From Erythrobacter sp. CCH5-A1 (GTDB lineage: Bacteria > Pseudomonadota > Alphaproteobacteria > Sphingomonadales > Sphingomonadaceae), in NCBI RefSeq assembly GCF_001557115.1, contig NZ_LSKQ01000223.1:1-13168 (forward strand): 13,168 nt of DNA, read 5' to 3'. A program made the position numbers and the translations under genes. Positions 1 to 8,156 of this stretch are shown here, piece by piece; position 1 is the first letter of the stretch, and each line of letters starts with the position of its first letter. The notes under the pieces are model-generated. The model did not search any database, was not told the origin of the DNA, and saw only the letters and a program-made list of their open reading frames with translations.

Positions 1-523
1 AACACAGTGTAGGGCGAGCCACCTCAAACACCGAGGCGGACATACGGTCTTACCGTTCACCCGCATCGGCCTGCTCAGCTTTGGCGGACCTGCGGGGCAG
101 ATCGCGCTGATGCACCGGGAATTGGTGGAAGAGCGCAAATGGGTGGCCGAGGAGGATTTCCTCCACGCGCTCAATTTCTGCCACCTGCTCCCCGGCCCCG
201 AAGCGCAACAGCTCGCCACATGGATCGGGTGGCGGCTGCATGGATGGCGCGGCGGGCTGGCCGCGGGGCTGCTCTTTGTCATTCCGGGCGCGGCCATCAT
301 TCTGGCGCTGTCGGTGCTCTATGCCATTGCCGCAACTCTCGCATGGGTCGAAGCGCTGTTCCTCGGCGTGAAAGCGGCGGTGCTGGCGATTGTGGTGCAA
401 GCCTTATTGCGTATTGCCGGACGTGCGCTGGATACGGTGTTGAAGCGTGCGCTGGCGGTGGCCGCGTTCATCGGGCTGTTCCTATTCGACCTGCCGTTTC
501 CGCTAATCGTTTTGGGTTCCGGG
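1..523 (+). pseudogene. chrA: Chromate transporter ChrA, 5' part only
   Basis: ChrA is an inner-membrane chromate efflux protein of the CHR family. The plus-strand frame is open from the left edge. From about base 56 it reads family-typical sequence: LLSFGGPAGQIALMHRELVE, then the HALNFCHLLPGPEAQQLATW block, then hydrophobic helices (LLFVIPGAAIILALSVLYAI and a second stretch near 440-515). Homology appears to stop after LPFPLIVLG at about 515. The normal protein has two CHR domains and about 390-450 residues, so more than half is missing. The frame then runs on to a stop at 1037-1039 through the antisense of an epimerase gene and of the cusA end; that tail is not ChrA. No ATG lies in frame before 110, although the family region starts earlier, so the true start is probably left of the window. 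A functional transporter is unlikely. Confidence 0.85.
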
Positions 524-750
524 GTGGAGGCGATGCGGTTGCCGAAGCGCTCACGGACCGTCTCGAGGCCAGCCGTTACCGCTTCATCGCTACTGAGATC
601 GAAGTCCACCGCGTGCGCCGGAGCGGGAGGATCAGGCGGGCCGGCCCGGTCAAGGCCGACCAGCGTGTATTCCTCGGCCAGCCTTCGTATGATCGCACTT
701 CCGATGAACCCGCTGGCGCCCGTGATCAGCACCACATCTTCTTTGGCCAT
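524..750 (-). pseudogene. NAD-dependent epimerase/dehydratase, N-terminal fragment
   Basis: The minus-strand reading from ATG at 750 gives the N-terminal Rossmann fold of an extended short-chain dehydrogenase/epimerase. The signature is VLITGASGFIGSAI, with the NAD-binding G11-x-x-G14-x-x-G17, followed by an acidic strand end (LVGLDRAG) and DFDLSSDEAV. A ribosome site (GGGAG at 758-762) sits 7 nt before the ATG. Homology ends after ERFGNRIAS (codon 75, about base 526), where the family would continue into an IHLAA-type strand. The frame continues to 319, but only as antisense of chrA. About 75 of an expected 300 or more residues remain, so the gene is dead. It is the last gene of the cus transcription unit, following the 41-aa peptide by 53 nt. 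Its substrate cannot be told. Confidence 0.75.
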
Positions 751-803
751 CGCATCGCTCCCTTATTGGTTGAAAGTTCCCCCCCTCCCCCGCGAGAGAT
801 TGA

Positions 804-929
804 TCAGCCGGAGCCCGCCCGAAGGTATTTCACGAGAGCTGCCAGCCCTAGGATCAGGACGGCTACGACGAGGAGCCAGACAACTCCCATGCCGATCATC
901 ATCGCGGCTCCACCGCAGTCCATCATCAT
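804..929 (-). CDS. Small Met-rich single-span membrane peptide (41 aa)
   Basis: This ORF was read by eye. ATG at 929 is preceded by AGGAG at 936-940 with ideal 6-nt spacing, and the stop is TGA at 806-804. The peptide starts MMMDCGGAAMMIGMG, with six Met and one Cys in the first 14 residues. One strongly hydrophobic helix follows (about residues 15-33, VVWLLVVAVLILGLAAL), then a short basic tail (KYLRAGSG). It begins 42 nt after the cusA stop on the same strand, so it is probably the last intact gene of the cus operon. The Met/Cys-rich end next to a membrane helix suggests a small accessory subunit or a Cu/Ag contact for the RND pump; this is inference from composition and position. Similar short membrane ORFs accompany metal efflux operons in other proteobacteria. 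Its function is unknown. Confidence 0.75.
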   Translation of the reverse strand: MMMDCGGAAMMIGMGVVWLLVVAVLILGLAALVKYLRAGSG

Positions 930-971
930 GTTCAGCTCCTACGTTCGAGGCTGGAAATTCCCGCTTGCTGG

Positions 972-3900
972 TTATGTCATCTGCGGCTTGGCAGCCGACG
1001 CGACGTCGGGCTGCTTTTGATCCACGGCCTCACGCATGAACTGCTTCACGCCGAGGAGCTTGTAGATCGCAGGGAGAACGAAGAGGGACAGGAGGGGCGC
1101 CGTGATCATGCCGCCCACCATCGGAGCCGCCAGACGCTGCATGATCTCAGAGCCGGTGCCCTCGCCGATGAGCAGCGGAAAAAGACCAGCGAGGATGACC
1201 GCAGCCGTCATCGCCTTCGGCCTCACCCGTAAGACCGCGCCTTCCATCAGCGCGTCCTCGAGATCCTCGGTTTTCGAGAACTTGCCGGCCTCAATCCGCT
1301 CCTCGATCGCCTTGTCGAGGTAGACCAGCATGATAACCCCAAACTCCGCAGCAAGCCCGGCAAGAGCGATGAAGCCGACCGCTGTTGCCACGGAGATCGC
1401 GTGACCCATCAGGTAGATGAGCCAGACTCCGCCAATGAGCGCGAACGGAAGCGCGAGGAGGACGATGAGCGGCTCACGCACTCGCTTGAAGGCGAGGTAC
1501 AGGAGCAGGAAGATTACGCCGATGGTCAGCGGCACGATCACGGCCAACCTCTTCGAAGCACGCTCGGCATATTCGAACTGACCTGACCAGGTGATCGAAT
1601 AGCCCGGAGGCATCGACACCTCTCGAGCGACCTTCTGGCGCGCTTCATTCACAAACCCGACAATGTCGCGGTCGCGAACGTCGACGTAGACCCAAGCGGA
1701 GGGCCGCGCGTTCTCGCTCTTTACCGTCACCGGACCGTCGGCGATCTGCACGCTTGCCACGGCACCCAGCGGCACGATTCCGCCTGTCGGAGCGACAATC
1801 GGCAGACTGCGCAGAGCCTCGACGCTGCCGCGCATCTCGCGCGGGAAGCGCACGTTGATCGGGAAGCGAGCAAGCCCCTCGATCTTCTCATCCACCGACA
1901 TGCCGCCAACCGCACCGGCAGCCGTGTTCTGCACGTCCTCAATGGACAGCCCGTATCGAGCAGCGGCCAGGCGATCGACCTTGATGTCGATGTAGCGGCC
2001 GCCGAGGATCCGATCCGAGATAGCGGAGGTTGTGCCGGGAACGGTCTTCACCACCTGCGCGATTTTAGCTCCGAGCCGATCGAGCGTGGCGAGATCAGCT
2101 CCGCTCACCTTCACGCCAACGGGGCTCTTGATGCCCGTCGCGAGCATGTCGATCCTGTTCCGGATCGGCGGCACGAAGACATTGGCCAGGCCAGGCACCT
2201 TCACGCGTGAATCGAGCTCGGCGATCAACTTCTCCATCGTCATCCCTTCACGCCACTCGCTCTGAGGCTTGAGCTGGATAACCGTTTCGAACATTTCGAT
2301 CGGCGCAGGGTCGGTTGCGGTCTCGGCGCGGCCCGCCTTGCCGAACACCGTCTTCACCTCCGGGACCGTCTTGATCATGCGGTTTGTGATCTGAAGGAGC
2401 TCAGAGGCTTTGGACGCAGACAGGCCTGGAAGCGCCGTCGGCATGTAAAGGAGGTCGCCCTCCGCCAGCGCGGGCATGAACTCCCCGCCGAGGCGAGAAA
2501 GCGGCCACGCCGTCAGAAGAAGCGCCCCGATAGCAAGACCAAGGACGAGCTTGGGCCACTTCATGACCCAGACAAGGGCGGGCCTGTACGCCGCGATCAG
2601 CCAGCGATTGATTGGGTTCTTCTCTTCGGGGCGAATCTTGCCTTTGATGAACATGATCATCAGGACCGGGATGAGCGTGACGGAGAGCCCAGCGGCCGCC
2701 GCCATTGAGTAAGTCTTGGTGAGCGCAAGAGGCGTGAAGAGCCTGCCCTCCTGAGCCTCCAGGGAGAAGACCGGCAGGAACGAGAGCGTGATGATCAAGA
2801 GGGAAAAGAACAACGCCGGCCCGACCTCAACGGCCGCGTCCACCAGCGTGCGCTTGCGCAACTCCTCGGTCATGCCCCCATGCTCGTGCTCAGCGTGCTC
2901 GAGCTTCTTGTGAGCATTCTCGATCATCACCACGGCCGCATCGACCATGGCGCCGATCGCCAGCGCGATACCTCCAAGCGAAAGGATGTTCGCGTTAACC
3001 CCCTGATAGTACATCACGATGAACGCGGCGAGGATTCCTAGGGGGAGCGTCAGGATTGCCACCAGTGCCGAGCGCAGGTGTAAGAGGAACACCACGCACA
3101 CGAGCGCAACGACGATGAACTCTTCGACAAGCTTATGAGAAAGGTTCTCGATCGCGCGTTCGATGAGCGATGACCGGTCGTAGACCGTCACCACCTCAAC
3201 GCCCTTGGGAAGAGCCATCTTGAGTTCCTCGAGCTTCTCCTTGACCGCCTCGATTACCGACCTCGTGTCGGCTCCTGCACGAACGACGATCACACCGCCT
3301 GCGACTTCTCCCTGGCCATTGAATTCGGCGATGCCGCGCCGGAATTCGGGAACGATCTGGACGCGCGCAACGTCACCGATCGTGACCGGAACGCCGCCGG
3401 CGCTCACCTTCAGAGGTATGTTTCGGAAATCGTCGAGGCTCTGCAGATAGCCACCGACACGGATCATGTACTCGGCTTCCGCACGCTCAATAACCGAGCC
3501 GCCAGTCTCGTTATTTGCCGTTTGCAGCGCTTCCATTACGTCGCTGACGGACACTCGATATAGCTGAAGCTTCTCGGGATTGACCTCGACCTGGAACGCG
3601 CGGACCATGCCGCCAACGCTGGCGACCTCGGCAACGCCGGGGACTTCCTTGAGTTGGTATCGCAGAAACCAATCCTGCAGCGCACGAAGCTGACCAAGAT
3701 CGTTGCCACCGGTGCGGTCGACGAGCGCGTACTGGTAAGCCCAGCCGACGCCCGTCGCATCAGGGCCAAGTGCCGGTGTAACCCCCGGCGGCAGCCGGCC
3801 CGCCGCCTGGTTCAAATATTCGAGAACCCTCGAGCGAGCCCAGTAGAGGTCGGTCCCGTCCTCGAAGATGATTGTGACAAACGAGTCTCCGAACATGGAA

Positions 3901-4154
3901 AAGGCGCGGACTGCCTTCACTTTGGGCGCCGACAGCATCGTAGTCGCGATCGGGTAGGTAACCTGCGCCTCCACAATCTGGGGCGCCTGCCCTGGATAGG
4001 GCGTACGGATGATGACCTGGACGTCGGAGAGGTCGGGGATAGCATCGAGCGGAGTCCGGCTCACCGTGTACAACCCGGCAGCCGTGATGAAGGCGGCCGC
4101 AAGAAGAACGAGCAGCCGGTTCGCCGCCGACCATCGAATGATCCGCTCGATCAT
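972..4154 (-). CDS. cusA: CusA-type Cu(I)/Ag(I) RND efflux pump
   Basis: The gene encodes 1060 aa, the full length of the heavy-metal efflux RND family. The protein is the proton-driven inner-membrane trimer that passes periplasmic or cytoplasmic Cu(I)/Ag(I) to CusB and CusC. Visible marks are the N-terminal helix (about residues 12-30), the porter-domain opening [15 protein letters not shown], and the transmembrane-4 motif [19 protein letters not shown] with D405 for proton relay. The second half contains [23 protein letters not shown] and [13 protein letters not shown]. The Met residues in these (M571, M621, M670) correspond to M573, M623 and M672, the metal-binding triad of E. coli CusA, which supports monovalent Cu/Ag rather than Co/Zn/Cd as substrate. 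The start ATG overlaps the cusB stop (ATGA). No frameshift was seen. The substrate call is by family knowledge; silA is the close alternative name. Confidence 0.95.
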   Translation of the reverse strand: MIERIIRWSAANRLLVLLAAAFITAAGLYTVSRTPLDAIPDLSDVQVIIRTPYPGQAPQIVEAQVTYPIATTMLSAPKVKAVRAFSMFGDSFVTIIFEDGTDLYWARSRVLEYLNQAAGRLPPGVTPALGPDATGVGWAYQYALVDRTGGNDLGQLRALQDWFLRYQLKEVPGVAEVASVGGMVRAFQVEVNPEKLQLYRVSVSDVMEALQTANNETGGSVIERAEAEYMIRVGGYLQSLDDFRNIPLKVSAGGVPVTIGDVARVQIVPEFRRGIAEFNGQGEVAGGVIVVRAGADTRSVIEAVKEKLEELKMALPKGVEVVTVYDRSSLIERAIENLSHKLVEEFIVVALVCVVFLLHLRSALVAILTLPLGILAAFIVMYYQGVNANILSLGGIALAIGAMVDAAVVMIENAHKKLEHAEHEHGGMTEELRKRTLVDAAVEVGPALFFSLLIITLSFLPVFSLEAQEGRLFTPLALTKTYSMAAAAGLSVTLIPVLMIMFIKGKIRPEEKNPINRWLIAAYRPALVWVMKWPKLVLGLAIGALLLTAWPLSRLGGEFMPALAEGDLLYMPTALPGLSASKASELLQITNRMIKTVPEVKTVFGKAGRAETATDPAPIEMFETVIQLKPQSEWREGMTMEKLIAELDSRVKVPGLANVFVPPIRNRIDMLATGIKSPVGVKVSGADLATLDRLGAKIAQVVKTVPGTTSAISDRILGGRYIDIKVDRLAAARYGLSIEDVQNTAAGAVGGMSVDEKIEGLARFPINVRFPREMRGSVEALRSLPIVAPTGGIVPLGAVASVQIADGPVTVKSENARPSAWVYVDVRDRDIVGFVNEARQKVAREVSMPPGYSITWSGQFEYAERASKRLAVIVPLTIGVIFLLLYLAFKRVREPLIVLLALPFALIGGVWLIYLMGHAISVATAVGFIALAGLAAEFGVIMLVYLDKAIEERIEAGKFSKTEDLEDALMEGAVLRVRPKAMTAAVILAGLFPLLIGEGTGSEIMQRLAAPMVGGMITAPLLSLFVLPAIYKLLGVKQFMREAVDQKQPDVASAAKPQMT

Positions 4155-5707
4155 TGCGCCGCCTCCGGAGCGATGCGCTCGATCACGGGCGTTTGACCCT
4201 GCTGTGGCCTCTGAAAGGCGAACATCACTCGTTCGCCAGCCTTACGGCCGCGCAGCAGCGAACGGTCCTTCACGGGGAAGGTCATCGTCATGGCCGGCCA
4301 GTTGATCCCCGCCAACGGCTCGTGAGCGAGAGTGATACGGCCACCTGCCGCGTCCACCGTCTTCACGACTCCGCGACCCTGGATAAGCTCGTCTTGCCGC
4401 TGCTGTTGCGCGGCAGGCGATTGGCCTCGCGATAGACGCTCGACAATGCCGGCGAGTGAGGCCTCGGAGTCGATCAGGAACTGACCAGAAACAACGACAA
4501 TGTCGTTGAGGTTGAGCCCCCTGCGGATCTCGGTTCGGTCGCCAACCGTGCGCCCAAGCTCAACTTCGACCGGAATGAAGCCGCCATTCCGCTGCACAAT
4601 AACAACGTTGCGCCTTCCGGTGGAGATAACGGCCTCGGACGGCACGACGAGACCGCCTGTTGCCGCACCACCGATGGTGAGGTTGGCGAACATGCCGATC
4701 TTCAGCCGGCCGCCCGGGTTGGGCAGCGTGATACGAACTCGAGCAGTACGCGCTTCGGGATCGAGCGTCGGGAAGATGTAGTCGATCCGGCCCTGAACCG
4801 TCTCGCCGCCATAGGCAGGAAACGAGATCTCCGCCGGCTGTCCGATGCGGATCTGGCCCAGCGACACTTCCGGAACCTCGGCCACAACCCACACTTGCGA
4901 GAGATCCGCCAAGGTGATGATCGACTGTCCGGGCTCCACCCGCGCACCCGGCCGCGCGCCTATGGCGGTCACGATCCCGGACCGAGGAGCGAACACTCCG
5001 TACGTGCGCTGAGGGCGCCCGCCCCGATCCAGGTTGCGAATGGCCGCCTCCGGCAGGCCAAGCAGCTGCAACCTCTGGCGCGCTGCACTGCGCAGGCCCG
5101 GCGTAATCGTCGAACGGCGTATCTTCAAAAGGGCGGCATACTCATGCTGAGCGCCAAGCAGCTCCGGCGAATAGACGCTCGCGACCCGAGTCCCTCTGCC
5201 GACCTGTTCCCCGACAGCGCGGACGCTGAGCTGCTCGACGAAGCCGGGGGTTAGGGTCTGGACCTCGACAATGCGGCGCTCGTCAGTCTCAACGCGCCCG
5301 ACCACCGCAATCGCCGCCGCCAGATTGTCGAAGGTTACTCGCGCAGTGCGGACGCCGAGGTTCTGTTGCACCTGTGGCGAGATCTGAATGCCGGCGCCGC
5401 CGCCCTCCTCAGCATATTTCGGCTGAAGGTCCATGTTCATCGACGACTTGCCGGGCGCGTTGTAGCGCTCCATCGGCAGCATCGGATCGAACCAGTAGAG
5501 AACGGTTTTGCCGGAGCCGTCCTGCACGACGCCGTTGACGAGCTCGCCCTTCGCGGCGCCCGCTCCTGCGTCGCCATCTCCTGATAGAACAGCATAGCCG
5601 ACGCCCGCCCCGGCGAGAGCAAGCGCGACACTGCCGGCGAGGATTTTCTTGTTCCTGGATGTTCCCAGCCCCGTGCGGACAACGAGCAGTCTTTCCTTGA
5701 TGGTCAT
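4151..5707 (-). CDS. cusB: CusB-type periplasmic adaptor with C-terminal CusF domain
   Basis: The gene encodes 518 aa, longer than E. coli CusB (about 407 aa) because of an added C-terminal domain. In order there is a membrane anchor (about residues 21-42); a heavy-metal-binding segment (about 68-98, [20 protein letters not shown], with M76, M79, M90 and M92); the barrel-sandwich/lipoyl and alpha-hairpin region (about 130-270, [17 protein letters not shown]); the beta-barrel (about 270-350); and the membrane-proximal domain (350-425). A Gln-rich linker (about 430-441) leads to a CusF fold (about 443-513). That fold carries [19 protein letters not shown], with H462, W470, M473 and M475 matching the Cu(I)/Ag(I) ligands of CusF. 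The adaptor links CusA to CusC and activates the pump. The start overlaps the cusC stop by 4 nt, and its own stop overlaps the cusA start by 4 nt. Confidence 0.95.
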   Translation of the reverse strand: MTIKERLLVVRTGLGTSRNKKILAGSVALALAGAGVGYAVLSGDGDAGAGAAKGELVNGVVQDGSGKTVLYWFDPMLPMERYNAPGKSSMNMDLQPKYAEEGGGAGIQISPQVQQNLGVRTARVTFDNLAAAIAVVGRVETDERRIVEVQTLTPGFVEQLSVRAVGEQVGRGTRVASVYSPELLGAQHEYAALLKIRRSTITPGLRSAARQRLQLLGLPEAAIRNLDRGGRPQRTYGVFAPRSGIVTAIGARPGARVEPGQSIITLADLSQVWVVAEVPEVSLGQIRIGQPAEISFPAYGGETVQGRIDYIFPTLDPEARTARVRITLPNPGGRLKIGMFANLTIGGAATGGLVVPSEAVISTGRRNVVIVQRNGGFIPVEVELGRTVGDRTEIRRGLNLNDIVVVSGQFLIDSEASLAGIVERLSRGQSPAAQQQRQDELIQGRGVVKTVDAAGGRITLAHEPLAGINWPAMTMTFPVKDRSLLRGRKAGERVMFAFQRPQQGQTPVIERIAPEAAQ

Positions 5708-7074
5708 CGCGCGACATCCTGCGTGAGGTAAATGAGCTCGGCGGCCGCGCGAGCGCGCCGCCCCTGCTGCTCAATCGCTTGAACGTGAGTTTCGACGTAC
5801 CGGCGCACGATGAAGAGCGGCATCTCGAGAGTCGCCTGACCCGCTCCATAGCGAGCTTCTGCCGCCTCGAATGAAGCCTCAAGAGACGGAATCGCCTGGC
5901 TGGTGATGATCGACAGCTGCGCCTCGGCGCTCTTGTAGTCGGCCAATGCGCCGCCATAGGTGCCGCTCAGCTCGCGTTGCGCATCCTGCGCTCGGAGCCG
6001 AGCAGCATCAGCGCGAGCCGAAGCCTCGGCGATCCGCCGGTTCTGCAATCGGTTTTTGTTGATCTGGAGCGGGATACTGACGGTGGCCGACAGCATATCG
6101 CCATAATCGGGACGGTAGCCGTACATCACGGACCAACCGAAATTCGGCTTTCGATCTTGCCTGGCCACGTCGACAGCCCTTTGCGCCGCTCGCTCCTGCG
6201 CCTCGGCAGCCGCGATCGCCGGATGTTGCGACAGCAGCGCTTGGCTCGCTGCAGGCGCTTCAAGAGCTGGGACCGTTTCCGGCAACGGGCGCTGCGCAGC
6301 AGCACCTATCCACCGCGCCATCTCAGCCCGGGCTCGTGCCTCCTGCCCACGCGCATCCTCTTGCATCGCCTTGGCAAGCGCGACTTCCGCCTGGGCCTGG
6401 AGCGCAAGAGAGGGCGTGGAAGATCCCGTTGGAATGCCGGCTTCCATGATCTGGCGACCGACGTCGAGATCGTTGATCAGGCGGTCCAACAATCGCTGTT
6501 TGGCTCGTGCTTCCACGGCGTTGATCCAAGCGACCATGACGTCCCGCTGAATGCGCCGCTCCTGCGCACTCGCCTGCGTCCGACTGACAACTGCCTCTGC
6601 GGTGAGCCTCGCAGCCTCGGCTTGACGTCTGGAGCGGCGAACCTGCTCCCGCATCACACCGATCGTGTACATTGTCATGCCGTCGCGAGTGGGGTTGAAC
6701 GCCATGTTCCCGGTCACCGGTAAGTTCTGGATTCCGGCGGTGATCGTCGGATCAGGCAATGTGCCTGCCGCAATCGCAGCCTGTTCCGAGGCTACCGCTT
6801 CGCGCTCAAACGCGCCCAGGGTCGGCTGATCACCACTCGCCAGTGCCGCAGCCTCCTTGAGACTAAGCGTCGGTCCGGCAGCAGGAGAAGTCGCGGGCTG
6901 TTCCGTCGCCGTGGCATGATGTGCCTGCGCTAAGGCAGGCGCGGGCGCCGCCAGAATGGTAAGAGGCACGACGCTCGCCGCTGTGAGATGCCGAGCAACA
7001 TTTGCTCGCCAATTAGCCAGGCGCGCGCCCTGATCGTGCGCCCGCTCCCCGCGCCCCGTGATGGTGCTGAACAT
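5704..7074 (-). CDS. cusC: CusC-like TolC-family outer-membrane channel
   Basis: The gene encodes 456 aa. I chose ATG at 7074 because AGGA lies 8 nt upstream and a plausible signal peptide follows: a basic start, hydrophobic VVPLTILAAPAPALA, and signal peptidase I cleavage near ALA-Q at about residue 49. An in-frame upstream start at 7110 would lie beside an intergenic hairpin and lacks a better ribosome site. The mature protein is rich in Ala and charged heptads typical of the TolC alpha-barrel. It shows the duplicated outer-membrane efflux protein layout, with TLSLKEAAALASGDQP near the N-terminus and LSATVSIPLQINKNRLQN before the second repeat. It forms the trimeric exit duct for CusBA. There is no lipobox cysteine, unlike E. 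coli CusC, so it is probably not lipid-anchored. Sequence in this family is divergent; the name rests mostly on operon position. Confidence 0.9.
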   Translation of the reverse strand: MFSTITGRGERAHDQGARLANWRANVARHLTAASVVPLTILAAPAPALAQAHHATATEQPATSPAAGPTLSLKEAAALASGDQPTLGAFEREAVASEQAAIAAGTLPDPTITAGIQNLPVTGNMAFNPTRDGMTMYTIGVMREQVRRSRRQAEAARLTAEAVVSRTQASAQERRIQRDVMVAWINAVEARAKQRLLDRLINDLDVGRQIMEAGIPTGSSTPSLALQAQAEVALAKAMQEDARGQEARARAEMARWIGAAAQRPLPETVPALEAPAASQALLSQHPAIAAAEAQERAAQRAVDVARQDRKPNFGWSVMYGYRPDYGDMLSATVSIPLQINKNRLQNRRIAEASARADAARLRAQDAQRELSGTYGGALADYKSAEAQLSIITSQAIPSLEASFEAAEARYGAGQATLEMPLFIVRRYVETHVQAIEQQGRRARAAAELIYLTQDVAR

Positions 7075-7097
7075 ATGTGAATTCCTAGGATCAGGCG

Positions 7098-7125
7098 GGT
7101 GCGGTCGCACGGACGCGACCGCACC
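7098..7125 (-). repeat. Perfect 11-bp stem hairpin between cusF and cusC
   Basis: GGTGCGGTCGC (7098-7108) is exactly complementary to GCGACCGCACC (7115-7125) with a 6-nt loop. It lies between the cusF stop (7133) and the cusC start (7074). There is no T-run on either side, so it is not a classical intrinsic terminator. It is more likely an mRNA-processing or stability element that would raise cusF transcript relative to cusCBA; that role is inference. Confidence 0.7.
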
Positions 7126-7132
7126 TCATCCG

Positions 7133-7486
7133 TCACTGCTTTGAGATCGACGTCAGCGTCGTCGCGCCATCACCCTTGGTGAAAGCGAATGACACACGGT
7201 CACCGGGCTTGATGCCATTCGCCAGCGCCGGATCGGCGGCCGTGAAGGTCATCTCCATAGCCGGCCAGCCGATCGACTTGATCTCCTCATGGGCGATCGT
7301 CACGTCGCTTCCGGAGATGCTTTTCACAGTGCCGGTGCCGGAGTGCGAATCGCTGGCGCTCACCGCCGGAGCTGCTCCAGCAGTCGCAGCATTTTCGCTG
7401 GTGCCGCTCTTGGTCGCGTCCTCGGCGCCGCAGGCAGCAAGGGTAACAAGCGTGCCAAGCACGCCCGCCTTGATAATCATGTTCAT
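7133..7486 (-). CDS. cusF: CusF-like copper/silver-binding lipoprotein
   Basis: The gene encodes 117 aa. A short basic/hydrophobic signal ends in a lipobox, LAAC, with Cys19 as the expected lipidated residue. A low-complexity Ala/Ser/Thr linker (about residues 20-50) follows, then a CusF-type small beta-barrel (about 51-116). The motif TIAHEEIKSIGWPAMEMTF holds H66, W74, M77 and M79, the residues that bind Cu(I)/Ag(I) in E. coli CusF, including the cation-pi Trp. The role would be to collect periplasmic metal and hand it to CusB. E. coli CusF is a soluble periplasmic protein, so membrane anchoring is a difference. It is the second gene of the operon, 58 nt upstream of cusC. Its own ribosome site is weak (a GAAGAAAG stretch); an in-frame ATG two codons later is an alternative start. 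Confidence 0.9.
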   Translation of the reverse strand: MNMIIKAGVLGTLVTLAACGAEDATKSGTSENAATAGAAPAVSASDSHSGTGTVKSISGSDVTIAHEEIKSIGWPAMEMTFTAADPALANGIKPGDRVSFAFTKGDGATTLTSISKQ

Positions 7487-7529
7487 GCTCGTACTTTCTT
7501 CGCGTCCTACGCAGTTCGCGCCGGCAGGC

Positions 7530-7546
7530 CCGAGCGTGATGCTCGG
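7530..7546. repeat. Short hairpin in the leader of cusF
   Basis: CCGAGC and GCTCGG form a perfect 6-bp stem around a 5-nt loop. It lies 44 nt upstream of the cusF start, inside the 147-bp gap after the Cys-rich gene. A regulatory role is unproven. Confidence 0.45.
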
Positions 7547-7577
7547 CAGCAGGAGACGCGCTCTACGTGCTGATCTT

Positions 7578-7603
7578 CGACACAGCGCCAGAGGCGCTGG
7601 TCG
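7578..7603. repeat. Stem-loop just after the Cys-rich small gene
   Basis: CAGCGCC (7583-7589) pairs with GGCGCTG (7593-7599) across a 3-nt loop. Four more pairs (CGAC/GTCG) extend the stem with one bulged A. It sits about 30 nt after the stop of the Cys-rich gene on the minus strand. No T-tract follows, so it is at most a weak attenuator or a processing site. Confidence 0.5.
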
Positions 7604-7633
7604 CCGCGCAGCATCGACCGCGCAGACACTTGA

Positions 7634-7942
7634 TCAGGCGAAGAAAGCTCGCGGAGGAGGATCGTCCGTCGACAGAATAATTGACGGCAGGCTGCCAGGC
7701 TCCGGCCGCGCGTTGAGGAGCGCAAAGGGATCTACCGCGTCCTCATCGACATCTGCTCCCGGCAAGACGGCTGCTGGTGCAGGAGTTGCACAATCAGGCG
7801 TGCAGCAGCCCACCTTCTCGTGGTCAGGGGTCATCCCTTCGTCCGCGCCGGCCATCGTACAGCTTACCGACGGCGCGGCTCTCGCCGCACCGGGGCTGCC
7901 GATCATCGACAGCGCTATAAGAATGGCCACGATGAGCTTCAT
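7634..7942 (-). CDS. Small secreted Cys/Met/His-containing protein (102 aa)
   Basis: I chose ATG at 7942 because AGGA stands 5 nt before it and because a clean signal peptide begins there: MKLIVAILIALSMIGSPGAA, with cleavage likely near ARA at about residue 22. The same frame is open further upstream to about 8092, but that extension would bury the signal peptide. The mature part has C28, M30, M37, H41, C46, C47 and C51, in SCTMAGADEGMTPDHEKVGC followed by CTPDC. The remainder is acidic and Pro-rich, ending DDPPPRAFFA. It is the first gene after the probable operon promoter. The clustered soft-metal ligands and the location suggest a periplasmic Cu/Ag-binding protein or sensor; this is inference. 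I do not recognise a named family with certainty, though short secreted Cys-rich proteins of this look occur in other sphingomonad copper clusters. Confidence 0.7.
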   Translation of the reverse strand: MKLIVAILIALSMIGSPGAARAAPSVSCTMAGADEGMTPDHEKVGCCTPDCATPAPAAVLPGADVDEDAVDPFALLNARPEPGSLPSIILSTDDPPPRAFFA

Positions 7943-8108
7943 CACGATCCTAATACACGTATGCTGGGCGACAAGGAAGGCCGCACCCCGCGTGACCGCC
8001 GAAGTCGGCGAGCACCCATCGCGAGGACACGTCCATCTGCTGCCTGAAGCATTCCCCCTTTGTAGACTCAGATCCATGAAAGAGATTTCCACTTTCGCGA
8101 TTTCTCCC

Positions 8109-8140
8109 CCTCATGTGGTCCTCCACCGTTGGAAGGTCAA
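8109..8140 (-). promoter_or_regulatory. Possible CueR/MerR-type promoter of the cus operon
   Basis: On the minus strand CTTGACCTTCC is followed by AACGGTGGAGGACC. This gives a TTGACC -35 (8140-8135) overlapping an imperfect dyad (ACCTTCC and GGAGGAC, 6 nt apart). The layout resembles CueR-regulated copA promoters, in which the dyad lies in a long 19-bp spacer. With 19 bp the -10 would be CATGAG (8115-8110), which is poor. It lies about 170 nt before the first cus gene and 17 nt past the end of the HEPN remnant. No CueR gene is present in the window. Confidence 0.45.
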
Positions 8141-8156
8141 GCGCTATTTTGTTGAC

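Noticed and set aside
110..1039. A single 309-codon plus-strand gene
   Set aside because: Only the first part is ChrA. From about 520 on it is antisense of the epimerase fragment, of the 41-aa peptide and of the cusA end, so it is a chimeric read-through frame.
847..7095. The 12-mer CCTAGGATCAGG occurs at 847-858 and 7084-7095
   Set aside because: One copy lies inside a coding sequence and the other in a leader. There is no longer flanking identity, so chance is the simplest reading.
7098..7125. Intrinsic terminator after cusF
   Set aside because: The stem is strong but no T-run follows on either strand, and cusC continues 24 nt later in the same direction.
7943..8092. A 50-residue N-terminal extension of the Cys-rich secreted protein
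   Set aside because: The frame is open, but it would place a signal peptide in the middle of the protein, while the internal ATG 7942 has a good ribosome site.
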